Of a DNA stretch of 12,155 nucleotides, positions 1-6,971 are shown piece after piece. This DNA is from Candidatus Sabulitectum sp. (GTDB lineage Bacteria; Fermentibacterota; Fermentibacteria; Fermentibacterales; JCC-6). The notes below the pieces were generated by a model. That model had not been told where the DNA came from. It searched no databases and saw only the letters and a list, made by a program, of their open reading frames with translations. Numbering within the stretch: the first letter of the stretch is position 1; every line of letters starts with the position of its first letter. A program made the position numbers and the translations under genes. The stretch covers positions 9,993 to 22,147 of the forward strand of contig JAOZRM010000018.1 of the NCBI GenBank assembly GCA_029940175.1, given 5' to 3'.

Positions 1-1
1 A

Positions 2-958
2 GAAGTTATCAGTGCCCTTGTCATGGCTTCAACCCTTCGAGACAATGGAATAGATGCCGAAGCTCTTACCGGCTGGGAAGCTGGAATAGTTACTGACGGA
101 GTGGCAGGTAACGCCCGTGTTGTAAGCATAGATACATCCAGAATTGAAGAGTCCCTGTCCAGCCACAGTGTTGTGGTCATCGCCGGGTTTCAGGGAGTGG
201 CACCGCAGGGTCACTTGAATACACTGGGCAGAGGGGGCACAGATACTTCTGCTGTTGTTCTGGGGGTTGCTCTTGAAGCCGATGAGGTTCTTCTTTACAA
301 GACTGTGGATTCTGTCTTCACTGCAGATCCGGAGAAGGTCCCCCGAGCAAGGGAACTTAGCGTAATTTCTGCAGAAGATCTCAGACAGATGGCATGGCAG
401 GGAGCTAAGATTGTCCATCCCAGAGCTGCAGAAGCAGTTATCGCATCCGATCTGACCTTGAAGGTCAGGTCCTTTCATTCAGGAGAAGTGGTTACCGAAG
501 TTCTGGCCAAACCTCTGGAGGACAGCAGGTACATCGTTGGTGTGGCATCCGGACAGGTTGTTACAGGTTTTACTGTTACCGGTTCCGGCAACCCTGCATC
601 CTTTTTTGCAGGATTGTTCAGAAAAATTGCAGACAGTGGCATATCCATGGACATGTTCAGTGTTTTTAACTGCTCCGCTGCATTTACAGTTCCGGAAGAG
701 TCTACAAATGATGTGGAAAAGCTTCTCGATCTAACGAACCTGCAGTACAGCACTATCGGTCCATGCGTCAAAGTTTCTATTGTTGGTGCTGGTATGCACG
801 GTCTCAGGGGAGTAATGGCAAGGTTCTGCGAGGCACTTGAACGGGTTGATGTCAATCCGCTGCAGACGGTGGATTCACATGCCACAATAAGTGCACTGGT
901 TCTTCTTGACCAGAGGGAAATGGCACTGCAGGAACTACACAGGGAGTTTATTGAATGA
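2..958 (+). CDS. lysC: Aspartate kinase (aspartokinase), 5' end outside the window
   Basis: This enzyme phosphorylates L-aspartate, the first step toward lysine, diaminopimelate, threonine and methionine. The frame is open to the left edge, so the first ATG in view (23) is internal. The visible 318 codons lack the N-terminal lysine-bearing KFGG region of the kinase. Visible family motifs are LTGWEAGIVTDG, the GFQG turn, TLGRGGTDTSAV (nucleotide/aspartate site) and VFTADPEKVPRARE, then GAKIVHPRA. Two ACT domains follow: one starts at VVTGFTVTG and the second at VSIVGAGMHG. The second carries a DSHATI stretch, which resembles the diaminopimelate-regulated DapG type rather than the lysine-sensitive LysC type; that assignment rests on memory of the family. 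The usual TDVDG turn reads KTVDS here. The TGA stop overlaps the uppP ATG (ATGA), which suggests translational coupling. Confidence 0.96.
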   Translation, partial: EVISALVMASTLRDNGIDAEALTGWEAGIVTDGVAGNARVVSIDTSRIEESLSSHSVVVIAGFQGVAPQGHLNTLGRGGTDTSAVVLGVALEADEVLLYKTVDSVFTADPEKVPRARELSVISAEDLRQMAWQGAKIVHPRAAEAVIASDLTLKVRSFHSGEVVTEVLAKPLEDSRYIVGVASGQVVTGFTVTGSGNPASFFAGLFRKIADSGISMDMFSVFNCSAAFTVPEESTNDVEKLLDLTNLQYSTIGPCVKVSIVGAGMHGLRGVMARFCEALERVDVNPLQTVDSHATISALVLLDQREMALQELHREFIE

Positions 959-1734
959 ATGCTCTTGAAGCCTCAATTCTGGCTGTTGTTCAGGGGCTGA
1001 CCGAATTTCTTCCGGTTTCCAGCTCAGGGCATCTTGCACTGGCATCAAATCTGCTCAACGTTCCAGAGGGCGGACTGGCCTTTGATATTGTTCTTCATCT
1101 GGGAACGCTTGTTGCTGTTTTTGTTTTCTACTGGAAAGATATCACCGCGCTGATCCGTGGTATTTTTCTCAGAGAAAGAAAGAGCCTTCTTCTCGGTCTT
1201 ACCCTTGTGTCAGGAACGGTTCCAGTAGCTATTGCGGGTTTTCTGCTCGGAGATGTTATTGAAAGCCTCCGCACAAACATGCTCTTTATCTCTGGTGCTC
1301 TGGCTTTCACAGGCACAATTCTTTTCTTTTCTGGAAGAATCTCTGTTACAGGAAAGCCGGGCATTTCTTTTAAAAGAGGATTGCTTGTTGGTCTTGCCCA
1401 GACTCTTGCCATTCTCCCTGGTGTTTCCCGATCCGGAACCACGATCTGTACCGGTCTTTTCGTGGGATTTTCCAGGGAAGAAGCAGCTAGATTCTCATTT
1501 CTTCTTGCTATTCCGGCCATAATGGGAGCTGCAGTCAAGGAACTTCCCTCTGCCTGCTGGAGTATTCCATTCAGCAATATCATTATTGGTTTTTTAGTGT
1601 CAGCAGCAGTGGGCTTTGGTGCCCTGGCTCTTCTGGTGAGATTCGTCAAGCAGGGTAAGCTCACCGGTTTTGCCTGGTACTGCTGGACTGTTGCACTGGT
1701 TGGTGTTGTTCTTACAGTATGGGGCGTCAAGTGA
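955..1734 (+). CDS. uppP: Undecaprenyl-diphosphatase UppP (BacA)
   Basis: This integral membrane phosphatase turns undecaprenyl diphosphate into undecaprenyl phosphate, the lipid carrier for peptidoglycan and other surface polymers. It often confers bacitracin tolerance. The 259-residue length is normal for the family. Both signature motifs are present: QGLTEFLPVSSSGHL at residues 13-27, including the catalytic-region glutamate, and PGVSRSGTT at about 155-163. FSFLLAIPAIMGA follows shortly after. Several hydrophobic segments alternate through the protein, as expected. The ATG at 955 overlaps the aspartokinase stop, with GGGAG at 942-946 placed as a ribosome binding site. The 3' end overlaps the next gene. 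Pairing with a diaminopimelate-pathway enzyme suggests a shared role in wall precursor supply, which is an inference. Confidence 0.97.
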   Translation: MNALEASILAVVQGLTEFLPVSSSGHLALASNLLNVPEGGLAFDIVLHLGTLVAVFVFYWKDITALIRGIFLRERKSLLLGLTLVSGTVPVAIAGFLLGDVIESLRTNMLFISGALAFTGTILFFSGRISVTGKPGISFKRGLLVGLAQTLAILPGVSRSGTTICTGLFVGFSREEAARFSFLLAIPAIMGAAVKELPSACWSIPFSNIIIGFLVSAAVGFGALALLVRFVKQGKLTGFAWYCWTVALVGVVLTVWGVK

Positions 1735-2177
1735 GATTAAAAAAACGAGAAATAACGTCAAGAGATAAGATCGATGAGTTCATTATGGAATGTTCGGTGG
1801 TCAGGCTTGGTATGATCTCCAGGGGAGAGCCCTATGTAGTTCCTCTGAATTTTGTTTACGTTGATGATACTGTCTATTTCCACTGTGCTTCTCAAGGGCG
1901 GAAAGCTGAAGCCATGAAAACATCACCTGGTGTATGTATTGAATTTGATGTTATGCATGGAGTGAGTGCAGAGCAGCAGACCGCTTATTACACAAGTGTT
2001 ATCGCCTGGGGCAAAGCAGTTTTTGTTTCTGATAAACATGCAGTTAAAAATATTCTCAATCTGCTCTGTTTGAAGTACCTGGACAGTTCTCCCGTGATTA
2101 CCGATGAAATGGCAGATAGAACAAGCATCATCGCAATTAGAATAGACAAAGTAACCGGCAAGGAGAGAACAGGTTGA
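1731..2177 (+). CDS. Pyridoxamine 5'-phosphate oxidase-like flavin-binding protein (NimA-like)
   Basis: A small split-barrel protein of the PNPOx-like superfamily, close to the NimA (nitroimidazole resistance) group. Members bind FMN, F420 or heme and reduce varied substrates; the substrate here is unknown. Visible features are the N-terminal LKKREIT start, CSVVRLGMISRGEPYVVPLNF (a typical strand-turn-strand), TVYFHCASQGRKAEAMK (cofactor-phosphate region in the family), and the YTSVIAWGKAVFV strand. I chose GTG at 1731 because MRLKKREI matches the usual family N-terminus and gives a GTGA overlap with uppP, matching the other junctions of the operon. An in-frame ATG at 1719 is the alternative and would add four residues. 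The TGA stop overlaps the next gene's TTG start. It is likely cytoplasmic. Its resistance role should not be assumed. Confidence 0.88.
   Translation: MRLKKREITSRDKIDEFIMECSVVRLGMISRGEPYVVPLNFVYVDDTVYFHCASQGRKAEAMKTSPGVCIEFDVMHGVSAEQQTAYYTSVIAWGKAVFVSDKHAVKNILNLLCLKYLDSSPVITDEMADRTSIIAIRIDKVTGKERTG
2160..2176 (+). promoter_or_regulatory. Shine-Dalgarno and TTG start deciding the TPR gene's start
   Basis: AAGGAG (2160-2165) lies 8 nt before TTG at 2174-2176. The frame upstream is closed by TAG at 2138-2140, and no ATG, GTG or other TTG lies between. TTG is therefore the only usable start, and it forms a TTGA overlap with the stop of the preceding gene. Confidence 0.75.
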
Positions 2178-4933
2178 TACTTTTACTTACGTTGTTATCC
2201 TCTTGGCCTGTAGAATGGTATAACGAGTACAGCCAGTTGAACTGGGACATGATGGAGCTGGTCTCATCGTCTTATGGTGATTCTGCGGGTGAGCTGGCTG
2301 CCCAGGCCATTTCACAGTACGGAAGCGGCACAGGCGACCCGATAGCAACAGCCAGAGAGGCAGTAGCACTTGACAGCACGGACTACCGGGCATGGACAGC
2401 ACTGGCATTTGTAGCCATGGATCAGGATTCAGCCAGAATGGACAGCCTGTTCTCGACAGCGTTCAATCTTGCAGATGGTACTGATCCCGTTCTTTCAGAG
2501 GCGTATAGCTATTGGTTGCTTTCCACGGGAAACAGTTTGGAAGCTGTTTTGTTCTCCAATGCATCTATCAGCGTAGATTCTTCATTTGCGCCGGCATGGC
2601 TTACTTTGTCCATGGCGCTTATTGATCAGGATAGAACCAGCGAAGCACTTGTTATTTCGGAAATGGCCATTAACCGTTTACCGGAATGCAATCCCCTTGT
2701 TTATCAGCATGGTCGTGTTCTTGAAGAGTTCGGAGATATCAGCGGTGCAATCGCTGTTTACAGAGGTGTCATTCAGCAGAACCCTGACAGGGTTCCTGCC
2801 TATGCCGCTCTCGGGCTTCTTCTCGAGAGTGTTAAGCAGAATGGTGAAGCTATCAAGGTCTACAGGGAGGTGCTGCGCATCCGCCCTGAGTACGGCTGGG
2901 CATGGGGTCAGCTGGCAGACTGCTTGCTACAGGAGGGCAGACCGGCACTTGCTGACAGTTTTTTTCAGAAGTCTCTTGAGTTTTCTCCGGATAACTCGTG
3001 GGTCATGTACCAGCTCGCAAAGCTCAGAGTAGAAACAGATCCTGTTTACTCTATCGAATTGCTTGAACGGGTGGTTATTCTGGATCCTGATTTCTCACAC
3101 GCATGGCAGGAACTGGCTTTTCTGTACGAGGCCGGCGAGGATTTCGCAGGAGCGGAAACTGCACTGCGTATGTGTGTAGAGCTTGATCCACAACCGTGGC
3201 TTTTCGGTGAACTGGGCTGGGTTCTTGAAAACAGAGGAATGTATGACCAGGCTGCAGAGGTTTATGAAACAAGTGTTTCCATTGACTCATTATACCTTTA
3301 CGGTTGGCAGCGCAGGGGAGCAATCTACACTCTTGACGGTGAAGATCATTCTGCTGCTCTGTGGTACAACCAGGCTCTTCTTGCTCTGGAAGAGGAGGCC
3401 CCGTGGATATGGGGTGAACTTGGCAGTATTGCTGTGACTGAATCCTTAATTGATTCTGCTGAGAGCTGTTTCCTTGCAGCACTGGAGCTTGACCCGGAGT
3501 ATTCTCCAATCTGGCTTGATCTTGCCAGGGTGCAAAAAATTGCCGGTGAACTTGACCTGTCCATGTCATCTCTTGAGAATTACCTGTTTCTCAGTGGAGA
3601 TTCAGCGGTATTCGCTGCAGAAAGAATTCTGCTCCTTGATCTCCAGGGGGCAGTGACGGATTCTCTTGCTGAAGAAATGCTTACTACATGGCCTGATGCA
3701 TGGATATCTGCCGGCTGGAGCGCATTCGATAATTCTTACTTCGACCTGGCTCTGGAATTCACCGCCAGGGCACAGGAGCCCCTGCCGGAAACCCCATGGC
3801 AACTGATTAATCTTGGAGAACTGTTCGGAGTTCTTGAAAGACCGGCAGATCAAATGACACTCTACCTGCTGGCTTCTGAAATAGAAACCGACGATTTTCA
3901 TGTGACTGTGCGAATTGCAGATTACTATTACGAGCAGGAGATGAGCAGCGAGGCGATTGAACTGCTTTCAGATGCTTACAAGAAGTATGAATGGGATGAA
4001 ACCCTGACCACTTCACTGGCAGAAGCCTATCTGTTTGATGATCAGCTGGAGAAAGCAGAAGAGCTTCTTCTTCAGGTTGTTGAGAATAATCCATCTTCCG
4101 TGTATGCAATATGCTACCTTGGACTGGTTGAGGAAAATCGCGGCAATCCAGGTGGAGCACTGGACAGGTATCTGGAAGCGTTGCGAATCCAACCGGGATA
4201 CAGCTATGCTGAAAGCAGGTTGCGACACATCAGCAGTGAAAACTATGATCCTGATTTTCAGCGAAGGAGCGCAGAACTGATTGGCTGGAGTGTCTGGATC
4301 GATCTTTCATCAACTGGTGGGAATATCGATGAGCAGTACTACGGCGGCGGAGGAAGTTTCTCTCTGAATTACGGTCAACTGGGCAGCTCCCTGTCACTTG
4401 AAGCCAATACCAGATCAGAGATAAAAGATGATAGAGAGATTCGTAAGACCGCTTGGGCTTCTCTTTCTGCTGAACATTTTATTACCGACCATCTTTATGC
4501 TGGAGCCAGTTCCAGCTGGGACAGGCAGCCGATAACAGTTCGGCCGTGGCAGGTAAGCTCATATCTTGCAGCAGGGTGGAAGAGCTGGCCAGCCTCATGG
4601 ATATGGATTGCTCCGGAAACAGGTGCCGGTCTGGTAAACACCAGTTGGAGTACGGAACAGGGAAGAACCGACGAACTGACAGTTTATGTTTCTTTTAGTA
4701 CATGGGCCTCCAGTTCTGTAACATGGTTGCCTTCTCTGTGGCTTTCCGGAAGCGTTTACATACCGCCGCAGAACACTGATCAACTTGTTGCTGATGCAGT
4801 AGGAGAGCTGGAATTTGATCTGCCCGGGCGCATTTCTCTGGTTCTGGGCACCTCTTTGGATTATACCCGTACGCCAGTGGTGGAAAGCTGGGAAAAGCTT
4901 GATTCCGAGATTTATGTCAGGTTGAGGTTCTAA
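2174..4933 (+). CDS. Large TPR protein with C-terminal DUF481-like β-barrel domain
   Basis: Residues 1-10 are a short hydrophobic stretch (MILLLTLLSS) that could be a signal peptide, but it has no positive charge before it. From about residue 50 to 690 the protein is a long run of tetratricopeptide-like helical repeats, with recurring A-x-Y-x(4)-L-G, A-x(3)-Y and L-x-P motifs such as VPAYAALGLLLE (207-218) and AICYLGLVEENRG (645-657). TPRs are protein-binding scaffolds. Residues ~705-919 change character: alternating aromatic and polar β-strands, YAGASSSWDRQP (775-786), ETGAGL, LGTSLDYTRTP (891-901) and the end YVRLRF with a terminal Phe. This resembles the DUF481 (YdiY-like, salt-induced outer membrane protein) family. 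It is therefore probably periplasm-facing TPRs attached to an outer-membrane barrel. Domain naming is from memory; the substrate or partner is unknown. It is the last gene of the overlapping operon. Confidence 0.92.
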   Translation: MILLLTLLSSWPVEWYNEYSQLNWDMMELVSSSYGDSAGELAAQAISQYGSGTGDPIATAREAVALDSTDYRAWTALAFVAMDQDSARMDSLFSTAFNLADGTDPVLSEAYSYWLLSTGNSLEAVLFSNASISVDSSFAPAWLTLSMALIDQDRTSEALVISEMAINRLPECNPLVYQHGRVLEEFGDISGAIAVYRGVIQQNPDRVPAYAALGLLLESVKQNGEAIKVYREVLRIRPEYGWAWGQLADCLLQEGRPALADSFFQKSLEFSPDNSWVMYQLAKLRVETDPVYSIELLERVVILDPDFSHAWQELAFLYEAGEDFAGAETALRMCVELDPQPWLFGELGWVLENRGMYDQAAEVYETSVSIDSLYLYGWQRRGAIYTLDGEDHSAALWYNQALLALEEEAPWIWGELGSIAVTESLIDSAESCFLAALELDPEYSPIWLDLARVQKIAGELDLSMSSLENYLFLSGDSAVFAAERILLLDLQGAVTDSLAEEMLTTWPDAWISAGWSAFDNSYFDLALEFTARAQEPLPETPWQLINLGELFGVLERPADQMTLYLLASEIETDDFHVTVRIADYYYEQEMSSEAIELLSDAYKKYEWDETLTTSLAEAYLFDDQLEKAEELLLQVVENNPSSVYAICYLGLVEENRGNPGGALDRYLEALRIQPGYSYAESRLRHISSENYDPDFQRRSAELIGWSVWIDLSSTGGNIDEQYYGGGGSFSLNYGQLGSSLSLEANTRSEIKDDREIRKTAWASLSAEHFITDHLYAGASSSWDRQPITVRPWQVSSYLAAGWKSWPASWIWIAPETGAGLVNTSWSTEQGRTDELTVYVSFSTWASSSVTWLPSLWLSGSVYIPPQNTDQLVADAVGELEFDLPGRISLVLGTSLDYTRTPVVESWEKLDSEIYVRLRF

Positions 4934-4981
4934 CCCCTTTCCCTCCTATGTTATTATTGGAAACCATCACAGGAGGTAGCC

Positions 4982-6115
4982 ATGAGTTTGTTTCTTGCTA
5001 TTCTATTAACTGGTATTCTCCCTGATTTCAATACCGTTTTGCCGGTTCAGTTTCATGCACCAGAAGGATGGACCCTTGACTGCACCAGCCTCGACTCCGC
5101 AGGAAGGATCATTGCCGGGTGCAGCAGATGGAACCCGGAGCTCCACGAACATGAGGTTCTGTTGTTTATGGTGGGGGAATCGGTTGATACCGTTATGATT
5201 GATGACTAGAGGATAACCAGCCTGATATCAATTTATCCGGATTCACAGGACGGTTACTTTGTAACCTTTCCCTCTGAATTCCGTAGTCACGAAGTCTCCG
5301 CTGCCAGGCTGAAAGCAGACGGCTCACTGGATTGGCTTGTAGGTCAATTCGGGGATACGGAACCGGGCTTAAGGGGTTCAATCGCCTTTGCCGAAACCCC
5401 CAACGTAGGATATGTGCTGGGAGGTAACCCCTATAACAGTGATGGAAACAAGAGTTTCTATATTGCAGTGATTGGTGAAGACGGCGTTCTCTCCTGGGAG
5501 GCTGAAGGTGAATTGTATGCAGAGGTAAATGCAGTTGCAGCCTATCCGCAAGGTCTGATCCTGGCAGGGGATAAGACTGGTTCAGACCAGACTCAGGCAT
5601 TCGCCCGTTGCTACAGCTATACAGGAGATCTTCTGTGGGAGCATGGCTACGATCTTGGAGGATTCTCTGAATTTGATTGTGTTACTTCGTTAGCTGACGG
5701 TTATATCTTTGGTGGTACTCACTGGCCAATGGAAACGCCCCAGTGCGGATTGCTTATTCGTACCGACCTTCTGGGCAACGAGATGTGGAGAAAACTTATA
5801 CCTCCTGAAGAAGGTTATCAACAGGTATACATCCTTTCAGTTCTCGGGCGAAATAACGGTTCAATCGTTGCAGCAGGACTCTCTGTCCTGGACAATGCTC
5901 CACGGAACACCAACGATGCCCTGGCGATTCTTCTTAGCAGTGACGGCGTTGTTAGTGATTACGCTTTCTACGGCAAACCGGAACAGAACCATGAGGAGAT
6001 CAACCGGATTTTTCAGAATCAGGATAATGCCCTGCGTTTTTATGGACGCTGCTACGGAGATGATTATGACGGCGTATGCCATTTTGGTTTTCCACCTGTA
6101 AACCTTGATGATTGA
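4982..6115 (+). pseudogene. Secreted β-propeller-like protein interrupted by one in-frame amber codon
   Basis: A strong Shine-Dalgarno (AGGAGGT, 4971-4977) precedes ATG 4982. The frame starts with a hydrophobic leader (MSLFLAILLTGILP) and runs 75 codons to TAG at 5207-5209. The same frame then stays open without another stop to TGA 6113-6115, so the intact product would be 377 residues. The part after TAG has blade-like repeats with a D-G/T-G turn followed by Trp: DGSLDW, DGVLSW, TGDLLW, LGNEMW. Each is followed by β-rich segments such as YVLGG, GLILAG, YIFGG and SIVAAG, the pattern of secreted Kelch/PQQ-like propellers. The first start codon after TAG is GTG 5414, deep inside a blade, so re-initiation would give a broken protein. 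Two other genes in this window end with TAG, so amber is a normal stop here. It is a recent pseudogene, a sequence error or readthrough; I cannot tell which. Confidence 0.7.
5207..5209 (+). other. In-frame amber (TAG) codon, codon 76 of the propeller gene
   Basis: This is the only stop between ATG 4982 and TGA 6115. The context is GAT GAC TAG AGG ATA ACC. One base change from GAG, CAG, AAG, TGG, TAC or TAT would create it. No frameshift accompanies it. Confidence 0.9.
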
Positions 6116-6385
6116 GCAACAGATTTCATTTCTGAATTACGATTTTAATATAACTTGACTCTGAACTCCCAATGCATCAGGAGCGTGATTGACAATAGGC
6201 ATTGTGCAGTAACGCCTAACTGGCTGGATAGAGAGCAATGGAGAAAATACCGGTGTTCGTCCTGGCGACAGCACAGAATGTCTGTGATCCTGTTTTTTTT
6301 GCAAAAAGTAATAAACCTTTACCGGAATGCATCAAATCACTATCTTGTTACTGTTAATTTCTAAACAAGCGGAAAGGGGTATTCT
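6116..6385 (+). other. 270-nt intergenic region between propeller and lipoprotein genes
   Basis: No credible gene was seen. A 69-codon frame at 6155-6364 starts on TTG without a Shine-Dalgarno and runs through the hairpin and T-run, so I discount it. The region holds TATAAC (6149-6154), a good -10 match with a poor -35 (TTCATT, 6125-6130), and an isolated TTGACA (6189-6194) with no good -10. A terminator-like hairpin lies at 6268-6300. AAGGGG just before ATG 6386 serves the lipoprotein gene. Confidence 0.6.
6268..6300 (+). terminator. Terminator-like hairpin with eight-T run
   Basis: ACAGCACAGA (6268-6277) pairs with TCTGTG (6281-6286) and CTGT (6290-6293), giving ten base pairs around an ATG loop with a 3-nt bulge (ATC) on the 3' side. 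Eight T follow at 6293-6300, the first being the last stem base. The stem is only moderately GC-rich, so efficiency may be modest. It lies about 150 nt after the propeller gene's stop and would end that transcript, or a short RNA starting in the intergenic region. Confidence 0.5.
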
Positions 6386-6820
6386 ATGAAACAGTTAGTA
6401 ATGGTCGCTTCTCTGATACTTGTATTCAGCCTTTTATCAGGTTGCGGAGGAGGTAGCTCCAATGCCACCGCTGAAGCAGCTGTTAATTCAGTTATGAAAG
6501 CGATTCAGTCCGGCGACAAAGATGCCTTTATGGCTCTAGCTTATACAGGCAATGTTGAAGACATTCTTGATGAAATGGATGAGTACGAAGAGTTCTGGCA
6601 GGACATTGAAGAAGAAGAAGGCTTAAGTATTGATGACTGGACAACTCCGGTTGTTATAGAGACTATGCCAGAGGATGAAATAGAAGGTGACATTATTGGC
6701 GCCGTACTTATGGAGACTGTTGTTTCACTTTCATTTGAAGATGACCACGAAACAGAAAATATTGAATTTGTTGTTATTCAAACAGCTGAAGGCTGGTTCA
6801 TTGCTGAAATTGAGGCATAG
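6386..6820 (+). CDS. Small acidic lipoprotein, DUF4878/NTF2-like
   Basis: The 144-residue product begins with a classic lipoprotein signal: Lys at residue 2, a hydrophobic core, then lipobox LSGC with Cys20, followed by a GGGSSNAT linker. It should be lipidated and anchored in an envelope membrane. The mature part opens with AEAAVNSVMKAIQSGDKDAFMALAYTGN, a helix pair like those opening DUF4878 and other NTF2-like lipoproteins. It closes with the β-strands VVSLSFED, IEFVVIQTAEGWFIAEIEA, which fit the curved sheet of that fold. The middle is very acidic (EEFWQDIEEEEG, DEIEGD). No catalytic motif is visible, and function is unknown. The AAGGGG ribosome binding site is well placed before ATG 6386. 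The gene appears to stand alone between two terminator-like hairpins. Confidence 0.87.
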   Translation: MKQLVMVASLILVFSLLSGCGGGSSNATAEAAVNSVMKAIQSGDKDAFMALAYTGNVEDILDEMDEYEEFWQDIEEEEGLSIDDWTTPVVIETMPEDEIEGDIIGAVLMETVVSLSFEDDHETENIEFVVIQTAEGWFIAEIEA

Positions 6821-6847
6821 GTTTAAATAACGATTCTCAATACTCAA

Positions 6848-6877
6848 AAGGGCTGAGCAGATCATTGCTCAGCCCTT
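6848..6877 (+). terminator. Strong intrinsic terminator after the lipoprotein gene
   Basis: A perfect 12-bp stem, AAGGGCTGAGCA (6848-6859) with TGCTCAGCCCTT (6866-6877), closes a 6-nt loop 27 nt after the stop. The T tract is short (TT ATT), but the A-run on the left arm and the symmetry would allow action on either strand. Confidence 0.85.
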
Positions 6878-6971
6878 ATTAACTTGTTCTGGAAAACGGG
6901 CGATGGGTTGTTATTGACGATGGTGTAGTTTTGTTTTGAACATCAGGCAGCCTGAAAGGAAGAAAATCTTA

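Noticed and set aside
1128..1730. 200-codon frame antisense to uppP
   Set aside because: Shadow of a well-recognised gene; the product is Arg/Pro/Thr-rich and has no start signal.
5207..5209. Pyrrolysine or genetic-code change at the amber codon
   Set aside because: TAG ends the lipoprotein gene and the MuiA-family gene here, and a secreted propeller is not a known pyrrolysine protein.
6189..6217. TTGACA as a promoter -35
   Set aside because: No acceptable -10 at 16-18 nt spacing (ACGCCT region).
6205..6225. GCCTAAC core resembling an integron attC end
   Set aside because: No matching GTTRRRY partner at the expected distance, no integrase and no cassette array.
6155..6364. 69-codon frame in the intergenic region
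   Set aside because: It starts at TTG without a ribosome binding site, crosses the hairpin and T8 run, and its product shows no motif or protein-like pattern.
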